Assembly: GCA_964036665.1 (NCBI GenBank)
Contig: OZ038533.1
Location: 9,942,413-10,006,412 of the forward strand
Length of the DNA stretch: 64,000 bases
Source: Gordius sp. MW1
Taxonomy: Eukaryota > Nematomorpha > Gordioida > Gordea > Gordiidae
Direction of reading: 5' to 3'
In this document: positions 13,001-23,064 of the stretch, in pieces
How positions within the stretch are numbered: position 1 is the first letter of the stretch
How the letters are laid out: every line of letters starts with the position of its first letter
Notes under the pieces: generated by a model
Databases searched by the model: none
What the model saw: the letters and a program-made list of their open reading frames with translations, nothing else
What the model was told of the DNA's origin: nothing
Position numbers and translations under genes: made by a program

Positions 13001-13634
13001 CAGTTTTTGTGAAACAAGCTCATGCGATCGTAATTTAAAGTAAAAAATTTCTGATGACTGATCAAAAAATTTTTTTTTTCGGAATTCACCTCTGATATCG
13101 AAAACTTTCATGAGGGGTTTATAGTTGAACAAAAAAATTGAAAAAAATTTGAGGTCGAAAAAAATATTTTTTTTCATATTCATTCAAAAGGGGGCTGAAA
13201 AAATCTTTGAAAGTTAGAAAATATTCTTAGCATTATGTCCTTGTTAGAATCTCGATAAGAATTTTTGCACGGGGGGAAGTTTTAGATTGAGAGAAAGTAA
13301 GATTTACGTGTTGCGTTTAGATTGTTTCAATATCGCTTTTTAAGCGTGTCTCCAGTTTTTGTCAAACAAGCTCATGAGATCGTGATTTATAGTTAAAAAT
13401 TTCTGATGACTGATCAAAAAAATTTTTTTTTCGGAATTCACCTCTGACATCGAAAACTTTCATGAGGGGTTTATGGTTGAAAAAAATTGAAAATATTTTG
13501 AGGTCGAAAAAAATATTTTTTTTTCATATTCATTCAAAAGGGGGCTGAAAAAATCTTTGAAAGTTAGTAAATATTCTTAGCATTATGTCCTTGTTAGAAT
13601 CTCGATAAGAATTTTTGCACGGGGGGAAGTTTTA
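8777..13634 (+). repeat. Right member of 7,609-bp-spaced repeat
   Basis: This is the second copy of 1,168-6,025. Its last 869 bp (12,766-13,634) also belong to the first copy of the 5,150-bp unit of zone II, so zones I and II are joined by shared monomers and not by a sharp edge. One rare marker, a HindIII site AAGCTT created by CAAGCTTATG, appears near 2,629 and 10,238, at exactly the expected spacing. Confidence 0.85.
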
Positions 13635-14130
13635 AATTGAGAGAAATTAAAATCTAAGTGTTGCGTTTAGATTGTTTCAATATCGCCTTTTAAGAGTGTC
13701 TCCAGTTTTTGTGAAACAAGCTCATGCGATCGTGATTTAAAGTTAAAAATTTCTGATGACATATCAAAATTTTTTTTTTCGGAATTCACCTCTGATATCG
13801 AAAACTTTCATAAGGGGTTTATGGTTGAAAAAAATTGAAAATATTTTGAGGTCGAAAAAAATATTTTTTTTCATATTCATTCAAAAGGGGGCTGAAAAAA
13901 CTTTTGAAAGTTAGTAAATATTCTTAGCATTATGTCCTTCCTTGAATCTCGATAAGAATTTTTGCACGGGGGCAAGTTTTAGATTGAGAGAAATTAAAAT
14001 TTATGTGTTGCGTTTAGATTGTTTCAATATCGCCTTTTAAGAGTGTCTCCAGTTTTTGTGAAACAAGCTCATGCGATCGTAATTTAAAGTAAAAAATTTC
14101 TGATGACTGATCAAAAAATTTTTTTTTTCG

Positions 14131-14355
14131 GAATTCACCTCTGATATCGAAAACTTTCATGAGGGGTTTATAGTTGAACAAAAAAATTGAAAAAAATTTG
14201 AGGTCGAAAAAAATATTTTTTTTCATATTCATTCAAAAGGGGGCTGAAAAAATCTTTGAAAGTTAGTAAATATTCTTAGCATTATGTCCTTGTTAGAATC
14301 TCGATAAGAAGAAAAAATCTTTGAAAGTTAGTAAATCAAAAAATTTTTTTTTTCG
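14131..14355 (+). repeat. Scrambled short monomer, 225 bp (first of four copies)
   Basis: The distance between EcoRI sites is 225 bp instead of about 350. After CTCGATAAGAA the sequence jumps back to a 26-bp piece (14,311-14,336, beginning GAAAAAATCTTTG and ending AGTAAAT) that normally lies about 80 bp upstream. It then jumps forward to CAAAAAATTTT just before the next EcoRI site, skipping the G-run, GTGTTGCG and CGATCG blocks. Two junctions with a reused fragment between them look like a break repaired with local template copying; that mechanism is inference. Confidence 0.88.
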
Positions 14356-17300
14356 GAATTCACCTCTGATATCGAAAACTTTCATGAGGGGTTTATAGTT
14401 GAACAAAAAAATTGAAAAAAATTTGAGGTCGAAAAAAATATTTTTTTTCATATTCATTCAAAAGGGGGCTGAAAAAATCTTTGTAAGTTAGTAAATATTC
14501 TTAGCATTATTGAAAGTTAGTAAATATTCTTACCATTATGTCCTCTAGAATAAGAATTTTTCACGGGGGGAAGTTTTAGATTGAGAGAAATTAAACTTTA
14601 CGTGTTGCGTTTAGATTGTTTCAATATCGCTTTTTAAGCGTGTCTCCAGTTTTTGTGAAACAAGCTCATGCGATCGTGATTTATAGTTAAAAATTTCTGT
14701 TGACTGATCAAAAAAATTTTTTTTTCGGAATTCACCTCTGATATCGAAAACTTTCATGAGGGGTTTATGGTTCAAAAAAATTGAAAATATTTTGATTACG
14801 AAAAAAATATTTTTTTCATATTCTTTCAAAAGGGGGCTGAAAAAATCTTTGAAAGTTAGTAAATATTCTTAGCATTATGTCCTTGTTAGAATCTCGATAA
14901 GAATTTTTGCACGGGGGGATGTTTTAGATTGAGAGAAAGTAAAATTTACGTGTTGCGTTTAGATTGTTTCCATATCGCTTTTTAAGCGTGTCTCCAGTTT
15001 TTGTGAAACAAGCTCATGCGATCGTGATTTATAGTTAAAAATTTCTTATGACTGATCAACAAAATTTTTTTTTCGGAATTCACCTCTGATATCGAAAACT
15101 TTCATGAGGGGTTTATGGTTGAAAAAAATTTGAGGTCGAAAAATATTTTTTTTCATATTCATTCAAAAGGGTGCTGAAAAAATCTTTTAAAGTTAGTAAA
15201 TATTCTTAGCATTATGTCCTTGTTAGAATCTCGATAAGAATTTTTGCACGGGGGGAAGTTTTAGATTGAGAGAAATTAAAATCTAAGTGTTGCGTTTAGA
15301 TTGTTTCAATATCGCCTTTTAAGAGTGTCTCCAGTTTTTGTGAAACAAGCTCATGCGATCGTGATTTAAAGTTAAAAATTTCTGATGACTGATCAAAAAT
15401 TTTTTTTTTTCGGAATTCACCTCTGATATCGAAAACTTTCATGAGGGGTTTATGGTAGAAAAAAATTGAAAATATTTTGAGGTCGAAAAAAATATTTTTT
15501 TTCATATTCATTCAAAAGGGGGCTGAAAAAATCTTTGAAAGTTAGTAAATATTCTTAGCATTATTGAAAGTTAGTAAATATTCTTACCATTATGTCCTCT
15601 AGAATAAGAATTTTTCACGGGGGGAAGTTTTAGATTGAGAGAAATTAAACTTTACGTGTTGCGTTTAGATTGTTTCAATATCGCTTTTTAAGCGTGTCTC
15701 CAGTTTTTGTGAAACAAGCTCATGCGATCGTGATTTATAGTTAAAAATTTCTGATGACTGATCAAAAAAATTTTTTTTTCGGAATTCACCTCTGATATCG
15801 AAAACTTTCATGAGGGGTTATGGTTGAACAAAAAAATTGAAAAAATTTTCAATCGAAAAAATATTTTTTTCATATTCTTTCGTAAGGGGGCTGAAAAAAT
15901 CTTTGAAAGTTAGTAAATATTCTTAGCAATATGTCCTTGTTAGAATCTCGATAAGAATTTTTGCACGGGGGGAAGTTTTAGATTGAGAGAAATTAAAATC
16001 TAAGTGTTGCGTTTAGATTGTTTCAATATCGCCTTTTAAGAGTGTCTCCAGTTTTTGTGAAACAAGCTCATGCGATCGTAATTTAAAGTAAAAAATTTCT
16101 GATGACTGATCAAAAAATTTCTTTTTTCGGAATTCACCTCTGATATCGAAAACTTTCATTAGGGGTTTATAGTTGAACAAAAAAATTGAAAAAAATTTGA
16201 GGTCGAAAAAAATATTTTTTTTCATATTCATTCAAAAGGGGGCTGAAAAAATCTTTGAAAGTTAGAAAATATTCTTAGCATTATGTCCTTGTTAGAATCT
16301 CGATAAGAATTTTTGCACGGGGGGAAGTTTTAGATTGAGAGAAATTAAACTTTACGTGTTGCGTTTATGTTGTTTCAATATCGCTTTTTAAGCGTGTCTC
16401 CAGTTTTTGTGAAACAAGCTCATGCGATCGTGATTTATAGTTAAAAATTTCTGATGACTGATCAAAAAAATTTTTTTTTCGGAATTCACCTCTGATATCG
16501 AAAACTTTCATGAGGGGTTTATGGTTGAACAAAAAAATTGAAAAAATTTTCAATCGAAAAAATATTTTTTTCATATTCCGTAAGGGGGCTGAAAAAATCT
16601 TTGAAAGTTAGTAAATATTCTTAGCAATATGTCCTTGTTAGAATCTCGATAAGAATTTTTGCACGGGGGGAAGTTTTAGATTGAGAGAAATTAAAATTTA
16701 CGTGTTGCGTTTAGATTGTTTCAATATCGCCTTTTAAGAGTGTCTCCAGTTTTTGTGAAACAAGCTCATGCGATCGTAATTTAAAGTAAAAAATTTCTGA
16801 TGACTGATCAAAAAATTTTTTTTTTCGGAATTCACCTCTGATATCGAAAACTTTCATTAGGGGTTTATGGTTGAACAAAAAAATTGAAAAAAATTTGAGG
16901 TCGAAAAAAATATTTTTTTTCATATTCATTCAAAAGGGGGCTGAAAAAATCTTTGAAAGTTAGAAAATATTCTTAGCATTATGTCCTTGTTAGAATCTCG
17001 ATAAGAATTTTTGCACGGGGGGAAGTTTTAGATTGAGAGAAAGTAAGATTTACGTGTTGCGTTTAGATTGTTTCAATATCGCTTTTTAAGCGTGTCTCCA
17101 GTTTTTGTCAAACAAGCTCATGAGATCGTGATTTATAGTTAAAAATTTCTGATGACTGATCAAAAAAATTTTTTTTTCGGAATTCACCTCTGACATCGAA
17201 AACTTTCATGAGGGGTTTATGGTTGAAAAAAATTGAAAATATTTTGAGGTCGAAAAAAATATTTTTTTTTCATATTCATTCAAAAGGGGGCTGAAAAAAT

Positions 17301-17403
17301 CTTTGAAAGTTAGTAAATATTCTTAGCATTATGTCCTTGTTAGAATCTCGATAAGAATTTTTGCACGGGGGCAAGTTTTAGATTGAGAGAAATTAAAATT
17401 TAC

Positions 17404-17755
17404 GTGTTGCGTTTAGATTGTTTCAATATCGCCTTTTAAGAGTGTCTCCAGTTTTTGTGAAACAAGCTCATGCGATCGTAATTTAAAGTAAAAAATTTCT
17501 GATGACTGATCAAAAAATTTTTTTTTTCGGAATTCACCTCTGATATCGAAAACCTTCATTAGGGGTTTATAGTTGAACAAAAAAATTGAAAAAAATTTGA
17601 GGTCGAAAAAAATATTTTTTTTCATATTCATTCAAAAGGGGGCTGAAAAAATCTTTGAAAGTTAGAAAATATTCTTAGCATTATGTCCTTGTTAGAATCT
17701 CGATAAGAATTTTTGCACGGGGGGAAGTTTTAGATTGAGAGAAAGTAAGATTTAC
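17404..17755 (+). repeat. Representative type A monomer (352 bp)
   Basis: This monomer is counted from GTGTTGCG to the next GTGTTGCG. Type A is recognised by CGCCTTTTAAGAGTG, GTGAAACAAGC, the PvuI site CGATCG followed by TAATTTAAAGTAAAA, an intact EcoRV site GATATC after the EcoRI site at 17,530, TATAGTTGAACAAA, GTTAGAAAATATT, a G6 run and GAAAGTAAGATT at its end. Monomers of this kind recur throughout zones II and III, often in strict alternation with type B. The type names are mine and are based on shared variants seen by eye. Confidence 0.9.
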
Positions 17756-18105
17756 GTGTTGCGTTTAGATTGTTTCAATATCGCTTTTTAAGCGTGTCTC
17801 CAGTTTTTGTCAAACAAGCTCATGAGATCGTGATTTATAGTTAAAAATTTCTGATGACTGATCAAAAAAATTTTTTTTTCGGAATTCACCTCTGACATCG
17901 AAAACTTTCATGAGGGGTTTATGGTTGAAAAAAATTGAAAATATTTTGAGGTCGAAAAAAATATTTTTTTTTCATATTCATTCAAAAGGGGGCTGAAAAA
18001 ATCTTTGAAAGTTAGTAAATATTCTTAGCATTATGTCCTTGTTAGAATCTCGATAAGAATTTTTGCACGGGGGCAAGTTTTAGATTGAGAGAAATTAAAA
18101 TTTAC
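17756..18105 (+). repeat. Representative type B monomer (350 bp)
   Basis: Type B is recognised by CGCTTTTTAAGCGTG, GTCAAACAAGC (C replacing G), CATGAGATCG (PvuI site lost), TTTATAGTTAAAA, GACATC replacing GATATC (EcoRV site lost), TATGGTTGAAAAAAATTG, GAAAATATTTTGAGG, GTTAGTAAATATT and a G5 run followed by CAAG. These linked changes separate it cleanly from type A. B-like monomers with GTCAAAC but an intact CATGCGATCG also occur from about 30,550 rightwards, so type B has at least two sublineages. Confidence 0.88.
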
Positions 18106-18119
18106 GTGTTGCGTTTAGA

Positions 18120-18167
18120 TTGTTTCAATATCGCCTTTTAAGAGTGTCTCCAGTTTTTGTGAAACAA
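18120..18167 (+). other. 8-bp inverted repeat, potential stem-loop in type A monomers
   Basis: TTGTTTCA at 18,120-18,127 is the exact reverse complement of TGAAACAA at 18,160-18,167, with a 32-bp spacer. Most monomers keep both arms. In type B the right arm becomes TCAAACAA and the pairing is broken at one position. The dyad could be a protein-binding site or a hairpin in a transcript; no function can be shown from sequence alone. Confidence 0.5.
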
Positions 18168-18231
18168 GCTCATGCGATCGTAATTTAAAGTAAAAAATTT
18201 CTGATGACTGATCAAAAAATTTTTTTTTTCG

Positions 18232-18237
18232 GAATTC
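18232..18237 (+). other. Conserved EcoRI site, one per monomer
   Basis: GAATTC lies after the long A/T tract in every monomer I checked, even where the flanks vary (CGGAATTC, CTGAATTC, CAGAATTC, TTGGAATTC). Successive sites at 17,530, 17,882, 18,232, 18,584, 18,932 and 19,281 are 348-352 bp apart. EcoRI digestion should therefore give a strong band near 350 bp. GATATC (EcoRV) follows in most monomers but is lost in type B. Confidence 0.9.
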
Positions 18238-19460
18238 ACCTCTGATATCGAAAACTTTCATGAGGGGTTTATAGTTGAACAAAAAAATTGAAAAAAATTT
18301 GAGGTCGAAAAAAATATTTTTTTTCATATTCATTCAAAAGGGGGCTGAAAAAATCTTTGAAAGTTAGAAAATATTCTTAGCATTATGTCCTTGTTAGAAT
18401 CTCGATAAGAATTTTTGCACGGGGGGAAGTTTTAGATTGAGAGAAAGTAAGATTTACGTGTTGCGTTTAGATTGTTTCAATATCGCTTTTTAAGCGTGTC
18501 TCCAGTTTTTGTCAAACAAGCTCATGAGATCGTGATTTATAGTTAAAAATTTCTGATGACTGATCAAAAAAATTTTTTTTTCGGAATTCACCTCTGACAT
18601 CGAAAACTTTCATGAGGGGTTTATGGTTGAAAAAAATTGAAAATATTTTGAGGTCGAAAAAAATATTTTTTTTTCATATTCATTCAAAAGGGGGCTGAAA
18701 AAATCTTTGAAAGTTAGTAAATATTCTTAGCATTATGTCCTTGTTAGAATCTCGATAAGAATTTTTGCACGGGGGGAAGTTTTAGATTGAGAGAAATTAA
18801 AATCTAAGTGTTGCGTTTAGATTGTTTCAATATCGCCTTTTAAGAGTGTCTCCAGTTTTTGTGAAACAAGCTCATGCGATCGTGATTTAAAGTTAAAAAT
18901 TTCTGATGACATATCAAAATTTTTTTTTTCGGAATTCACCTCTGATATCGAAAACTTTCATAAGGGGTTTATGGTTGAAAAAAATTGAAAATATTTTGAG
19001 GTCGAAAAAAATATTTTTTTTCATATTCATTCAAAAGGGGGCTGAAAAAATCTTTGAAAGTTAGTAAATATTCTTAGCATTATGTCCTTCCTTGAATCTC
19101 GATAAGAATTTTTGCACGGGGGCAAGTTTTAGATTGAGAGAAATTAAAATTTATGTGTTGCGTTTAGATTGTTTCAATATCGCCTTTTAAGAGTGTCTCC
19201 AGTTTTTGTGAAACAAGCTCATGCGATCGTAATTTAAAGTAAAAAATTTCTGATGACTGATCAAAAAATTTTTTTTTTCGGAATTCACCTCTGATATCGA
19301 AAACTTTCATGAGGGGTTTATAGTTGAACAAAAAAATTGAAAAAAATTTGAGGTCGAAAAAAATATTTTTTTTCATATTCATTCAAAAGGGGGCTGAAAA
19401 AATCTTTGAAAGTTAGTAAATATTCTTAGCATTATGTCCTTGTTAGAATCTCGATAAGAA

Positions 19461-19486
19461 GAAAAAATCTTTGAAAGTTAGTAAAT
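19461..19486 (+). repeat. Scrambled-monomer filler, second copy
   Basis: The same double junction as at 14,311-14,336 sits 5,150 bp downstream. It was evidently carried there by duplication of the 5,150-bp unit and did not form anew. Confidence 0.86.
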
Positions 19487-22400
19487 CAAAAAATTTTTTT
19501 TTTCGGAATTCACCTCTGATATCGAAAACTTTCATGAGGGGTTTATAGTTGAACAAAAAAATTGAAAAAAATTTGAGGTCGAAAAAAATATTTTTTTTCA
19601 TATTCATTCAAAAGGGGGCTGAAAAAATCTTTGTAAGTTAGTAAATATTCTTAGCATTATTGAAAGTTAGTAAATATTCTTACCATTATGTCCTCTAGAA
19701 TAAGAATTTTTCACGGGGGGAAGTTTTAGATTGAGAGAAATTAAACTTTACGTGTTGCGTTTAGATTGTTTCAATATCGCTTTTTAAGCGTGTCTCCAGT
19801 TTTTGTGAAACAAGCTCATGCGATCGTGATTTATAGTTAAAAATTTCTGTTGACTGATCAAAAAAATTTTTTTTTCGGAATTCACCTCTGATATCGAAAA
19901 CTTTCATGAGGGGTTTATGGTTCAAAAAAATTGAAAATATTTTGATTACGAAAAAAATATTTTTTTCATATTCTTTCAAAAGGGGGCTGAAAAAATCTTT
20001 GAAAGTTAGTAAATATTCTTAGCATTATGTCCTTGTTAGAATCTCGATAAGAATTTTTGCACGGGGGGATGTTTTAGATTGAGAGAAAGTAAAATTTACG
20101 TGTTGCGTTTAGATTGTTTCCATATCGCTTTTTAAGCGTGTCTCCAGTTTTTGTGAAACAAGCTCATGCGATCGTGATTTATAGTTAAAAATTTCTTATG
20201 ACTGATCAACAAAATTTTTTTTTCGGAATTCACCTCTGATATCGAAAACTTTCATGAGGGGTTTATGGTTGAAAAAAATTTGAGGTCGAAAAATATTTTT
20301 TTTCATATTCATTCAAAAGGGTGCTGAAAAAATCTTTTAAAGTTAGTAAATATTCTTAGCATTATGTCCTTGTTAGAATCTCGATAAGAATTTTTGCACG
20401 GGGGGAAGTTTTAGATTGAGAGAAATTAAAATCTAAGTGTTGCGTTTAGATTGTTTCAATATCGCCTTTTAAGAGTGTCTCCAGTTTTTGTGAAACAAGC
20501 TCATGCGATCGTGATTTAAAGTTAAAAATTTCTGATGACTGATCAAAAATTTTTTTTTTTCGGAATTCACCTCTGATATCGAAAACTTTCATGAGGGGTT
20601 TATGGTAGAAAAAAATTGAAAATATTTTGAGGTCGAAAAAAATATTTTTTTTCATATTCATTCAAAAGGGGGCTGAAAAAATCTTTGAAAGTTAGTAAAT
20701 ATTCTTAGCATTATTGAAAGTTAGTAAATATTCTTACCATTATGTCCTCTAGAATAAGAATTTTTCACGGGGGGAAGTTTTAGATTGAGAGAAATTAAAC
20801 TTTACGTGTTGCGTTTAGATTGTTTCAATATCGCTTTTTAAGCGTGTCTCCAGTTTTTGTGAAACAAGCTCATGCGATCGTGATTTATAGTTAAAAATTT
20901 CTGATGACTGATCAAAAAAATTTTTTTTTCGGAATTCACCTCTGATATCGAAAACTTTCATGAGGGGTTATGGTTGAACAAAAAAATTGAAAAATTTTCA
21001 ATCGAAAAAATATTTTTTTCATATTCTTTCGTAAGGGGGCTGAAAAAATCTTTGAAAGTTAGTAAATATTCTTAGCAATATGTCCTTGTTAGAATCTCGA
21101 TAAGAATTTTTGCACGGGGGGAAGTTTTAGATTGAGAGAAATTAAAATCTAAGTGTTGCGTTTAGATTGTTTCAATATCGCCTTTTAAGAGTGTCTCCAG
21201 TTTTTGTGAAACAAGCTCATGCGATCGTAATTTAAAGTAAAAAATTTCTGATGACTGATCAAAAAATTTCTTTTTTCGGAATTCACCTCTGATATCGAAA
21301 ACTTTCATTAGGGGTTTATAGTTGAACAAAAAAATTGAAAAAAATTTGAGGTCGAAAAAAATATTTTTTTTCATATTCATTCAAAAGGGGGCTGAAAAAA
21401 TCTTTGAAAGTTAGAAAATATTCTTAGCATTATGTCCTTGTTAGAATCTCGATAAGAATTTTTGCACGGGGGGAAGTTTTAGATTGAGAGAAATTAAACT
21501 TTACGTGTTGCGTTTATGTTGTTTCAATATCGCTTTTTAAGCGTGTCTCCAGTTTTTGTGAAACAAGCTCATGCGATCGTGATTTATAGTTAAAAATTTC
21601 TGATGACTGATCAAAAAAATTTTTTTTTCGGAATTCACCTCTGATATCGAAAACTTTCATGAGGGGTTTATGGTTGAACAAAAAAATTGAAAAAATTTTC
21701 AATCGAAAAAATATTTTTTTCATATTCCGTAAGGGGGCTGAAAAAATCTTTGAAAGTTAGTAAATATTCTTAGCAATATGTCCTTGTTAGAATCTCGATA
21801 AGAATTTTTGCACGGGGGGAAGTTTTAGATTGAGAGAAATTAAAATTTACGTGTTGCGTTTAGATTGTTTCAATATCGCCTTTTAAGAGTGTCTCCAGTT
21901 TTTGTGAAACAAGCTCATGCGATCGTAATTTAAAGTAAAAAATTTCTGATGACTGATCAAAAAATTTTTTTTTTCGGAATTCACCTCTGATATCGAAAAC
22001 TTTCATTAGGGGTTTATGGTTGAACAAAAAAATTGAAAAAAATTTGAGGTCGAAAAAAATATTTTTTTTCATATTCATTCAAAAGGGGGCTGAAAAAATC
22101 TTTGAAAGTTAGAAAATATTCTTAGCATTATGTCCTTGTTAGAATCTCGATAAGAATTTTTGCACGGGGGGAAGTTTTAGATTGAGAGAAAGTAAGATTT
22201 ACGTGTTGCGTTTAGATTGTTTCAATATCGCTTTTTAAGCGTGTCTCCAGTTTTTGTCAAACAAGCTCATGAGATCGTGATTTATAGTTAAAAATTTCTG
22301 ATGACTGATCAAAAAAATTTTTTTTTCGGAATTCACCTCTGACATCGAAAACTTTCATGAGGGGTTTATGGTTGAAAAAAATTGAAAATATTTTGAGGTC

Positions 22401-23064
22401 GAAAAAAATATTTTTTTTTCATATTCATTCAAAAGGGGGCTGAAAAAATCTTTGAAAGTTAGTAAATATTCTTAGCATTATGTCCTTGTTAGAATCTCGA
22501 TAAGAATTTTTGCACGGGGGCAAGTTTTAGATTGAGAGAAATTAAAATTTACGTGTTGCGTTTAGATTGTTTCAATATCGCCTTTTAAGAGTGTCTCCAG
22601 TTTTTGTGAAACAAGCTCATGCGATCGTAATTTAAAGTAAAAAATTTCTGATGACTGATCAAAAAATTTTTTTTTTCGGAATTCACCTCTGATATCGAAA
22701 ACTTTCATTAGGGGTTTATAGTTGAACAAAAAAATTGAAAAAAATTTGAGGTCGAAAAAAATATTTTTTTTCATATTCATTCAAAAGGGGGCTGAAAAAA
22801 TCTTTGAAAGTTAGAAAATATTCTTAGCATTATGTCCTTGTTAGAATCTCGATAAGAATTTTTGCACGGGGGGAAGTTTTAGATTGAGAGAAAGTAAGAT
22901 TTACGTGTTGCGTTTAGATTGTTTCAATATCGCTTTTTAAGCGTGTCTCCAGTTTTTGTCAAACAAGCTCATGAGATCGTGATTTATAGTTAAAAATTTC
23001 TGATGACTGATCAAAAAAATTTTTTTTTCGGAATTCACCTCTGACATCGAAAACTTTCATGAGG

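Larger units (their letters stand above)
1..13634 (+). repeat. Zone I: subarray rich in deletion-type (D) monomers
   Basis: This zone is distinguished by monomers reading TTACCATTATGTCCTCTCG, where other monomers read TTAGCATTATGTCC followed by TTGTTAGAATCTCG. About ten bases are missing and the next block reads TTTCTCACGG instead of TTTTTGCACGG. I see this form at about 93, 1482, 2160, 2848, 3554, 4238, 4587, 6332, 7009, 7347, 9092, 9769, 10454, 11163, 11848 and 12196, and not in this exact form beyond. Other local variants are GTGTCTCTCC (a two-base gain) and CTTTCGAAAGG. The zone has no genes and no foreign insertions. Confidence 0.88.
12766..17915 (+). repeat. 5,150-bp higher-order unit, copy 1
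   Basis: This segment of about 15 monomers matches 17,916-23,064 at an offset of 5,150 bp, shifting to 5,149 after a one-base loss in an A run near 20,990. Before 12,766 the two differ (TGAGCGG versus TGAGGGG). Other differences seen are at 13,635 (A versus G), near 13,901 (CTTTTG versus TCTTTG) and near 17,553 (AACCTTC versus AACTTTC). The unit contains a scrambled 225-bp monomer, two 29-bp partial duplications, the A-B dimers and the start of a trimer. Confidence 0.88.
16702..18105 (+). repeat. Two tandem 702-bp A-B dimers
   Basis: Equivalent points at 16,711, 17,413 and 18,115 are exactly 702 bp apart, giving two full A-B dimers followed by a longer A-B-C unit. The A member is 352 bp and the B member 350 bp. 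The second dimer differs from the first at few positions, such as TATAGTT versus TATGGTT. A dimer is the smallest higher-order repeat here. The same block is repeated at about 21,851-23,254 and again inside the second 15,993-bp unit. Confidence 0.88.
18106..19154 (+). repeat. 1,049-bp A-B-C trimer
   Basis: The spacing from 18,106 to 19,155 is 1,049 bp and holds an A monomer, a B monomer and a 346-bp type C monomer (about 18,809-19,154). Type C is marked by GATGACATATCAAAATTT, where TGACTGATCA is changed and the BclI site TGATCA is lost, and by TTTCATAAGGGG. The A monomer that follows is preceded by TCCTTCCTTGAATCTCG instead of TCCTTGTTAGAATCTCG, a second private marker. The same trimer spacing recurs at about 23,255, 26,055 and 42,048. 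Confidence 0.85.
17916..23064 (+). repeat. 5,149-bp higher-order unit, copy 2
   Basis: This is the second copy of the 5,150-bp unit and lies directly next to the first. From about 21,309 on it also forms the start of the 15,993-bp unit of zone III. The two higher-order repeats therefore overlap, and the larger one was built from sequence that already contained the smaller. Confidence 0.88.

Noticed and set aside
17988-18073. G-quadruplex potential from the two G5-6 runs in each monomer
   Set aside because: Only two G runs occur per monomer and they are about 80 bp apart, too few and too distant for a usual intramolecular quadruplex.
18175-18180. Repeated GATC, CGATCG and TGATCA as bacterial Dam or replication-origin (DnaA/SeqA-type) signals
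   Set aside because: They occur once each per 350-bp monomer as part of a long conserved repeat. There are no DnaA boxes or neighbouring replication genes, and the sequence is not bacterial in character.
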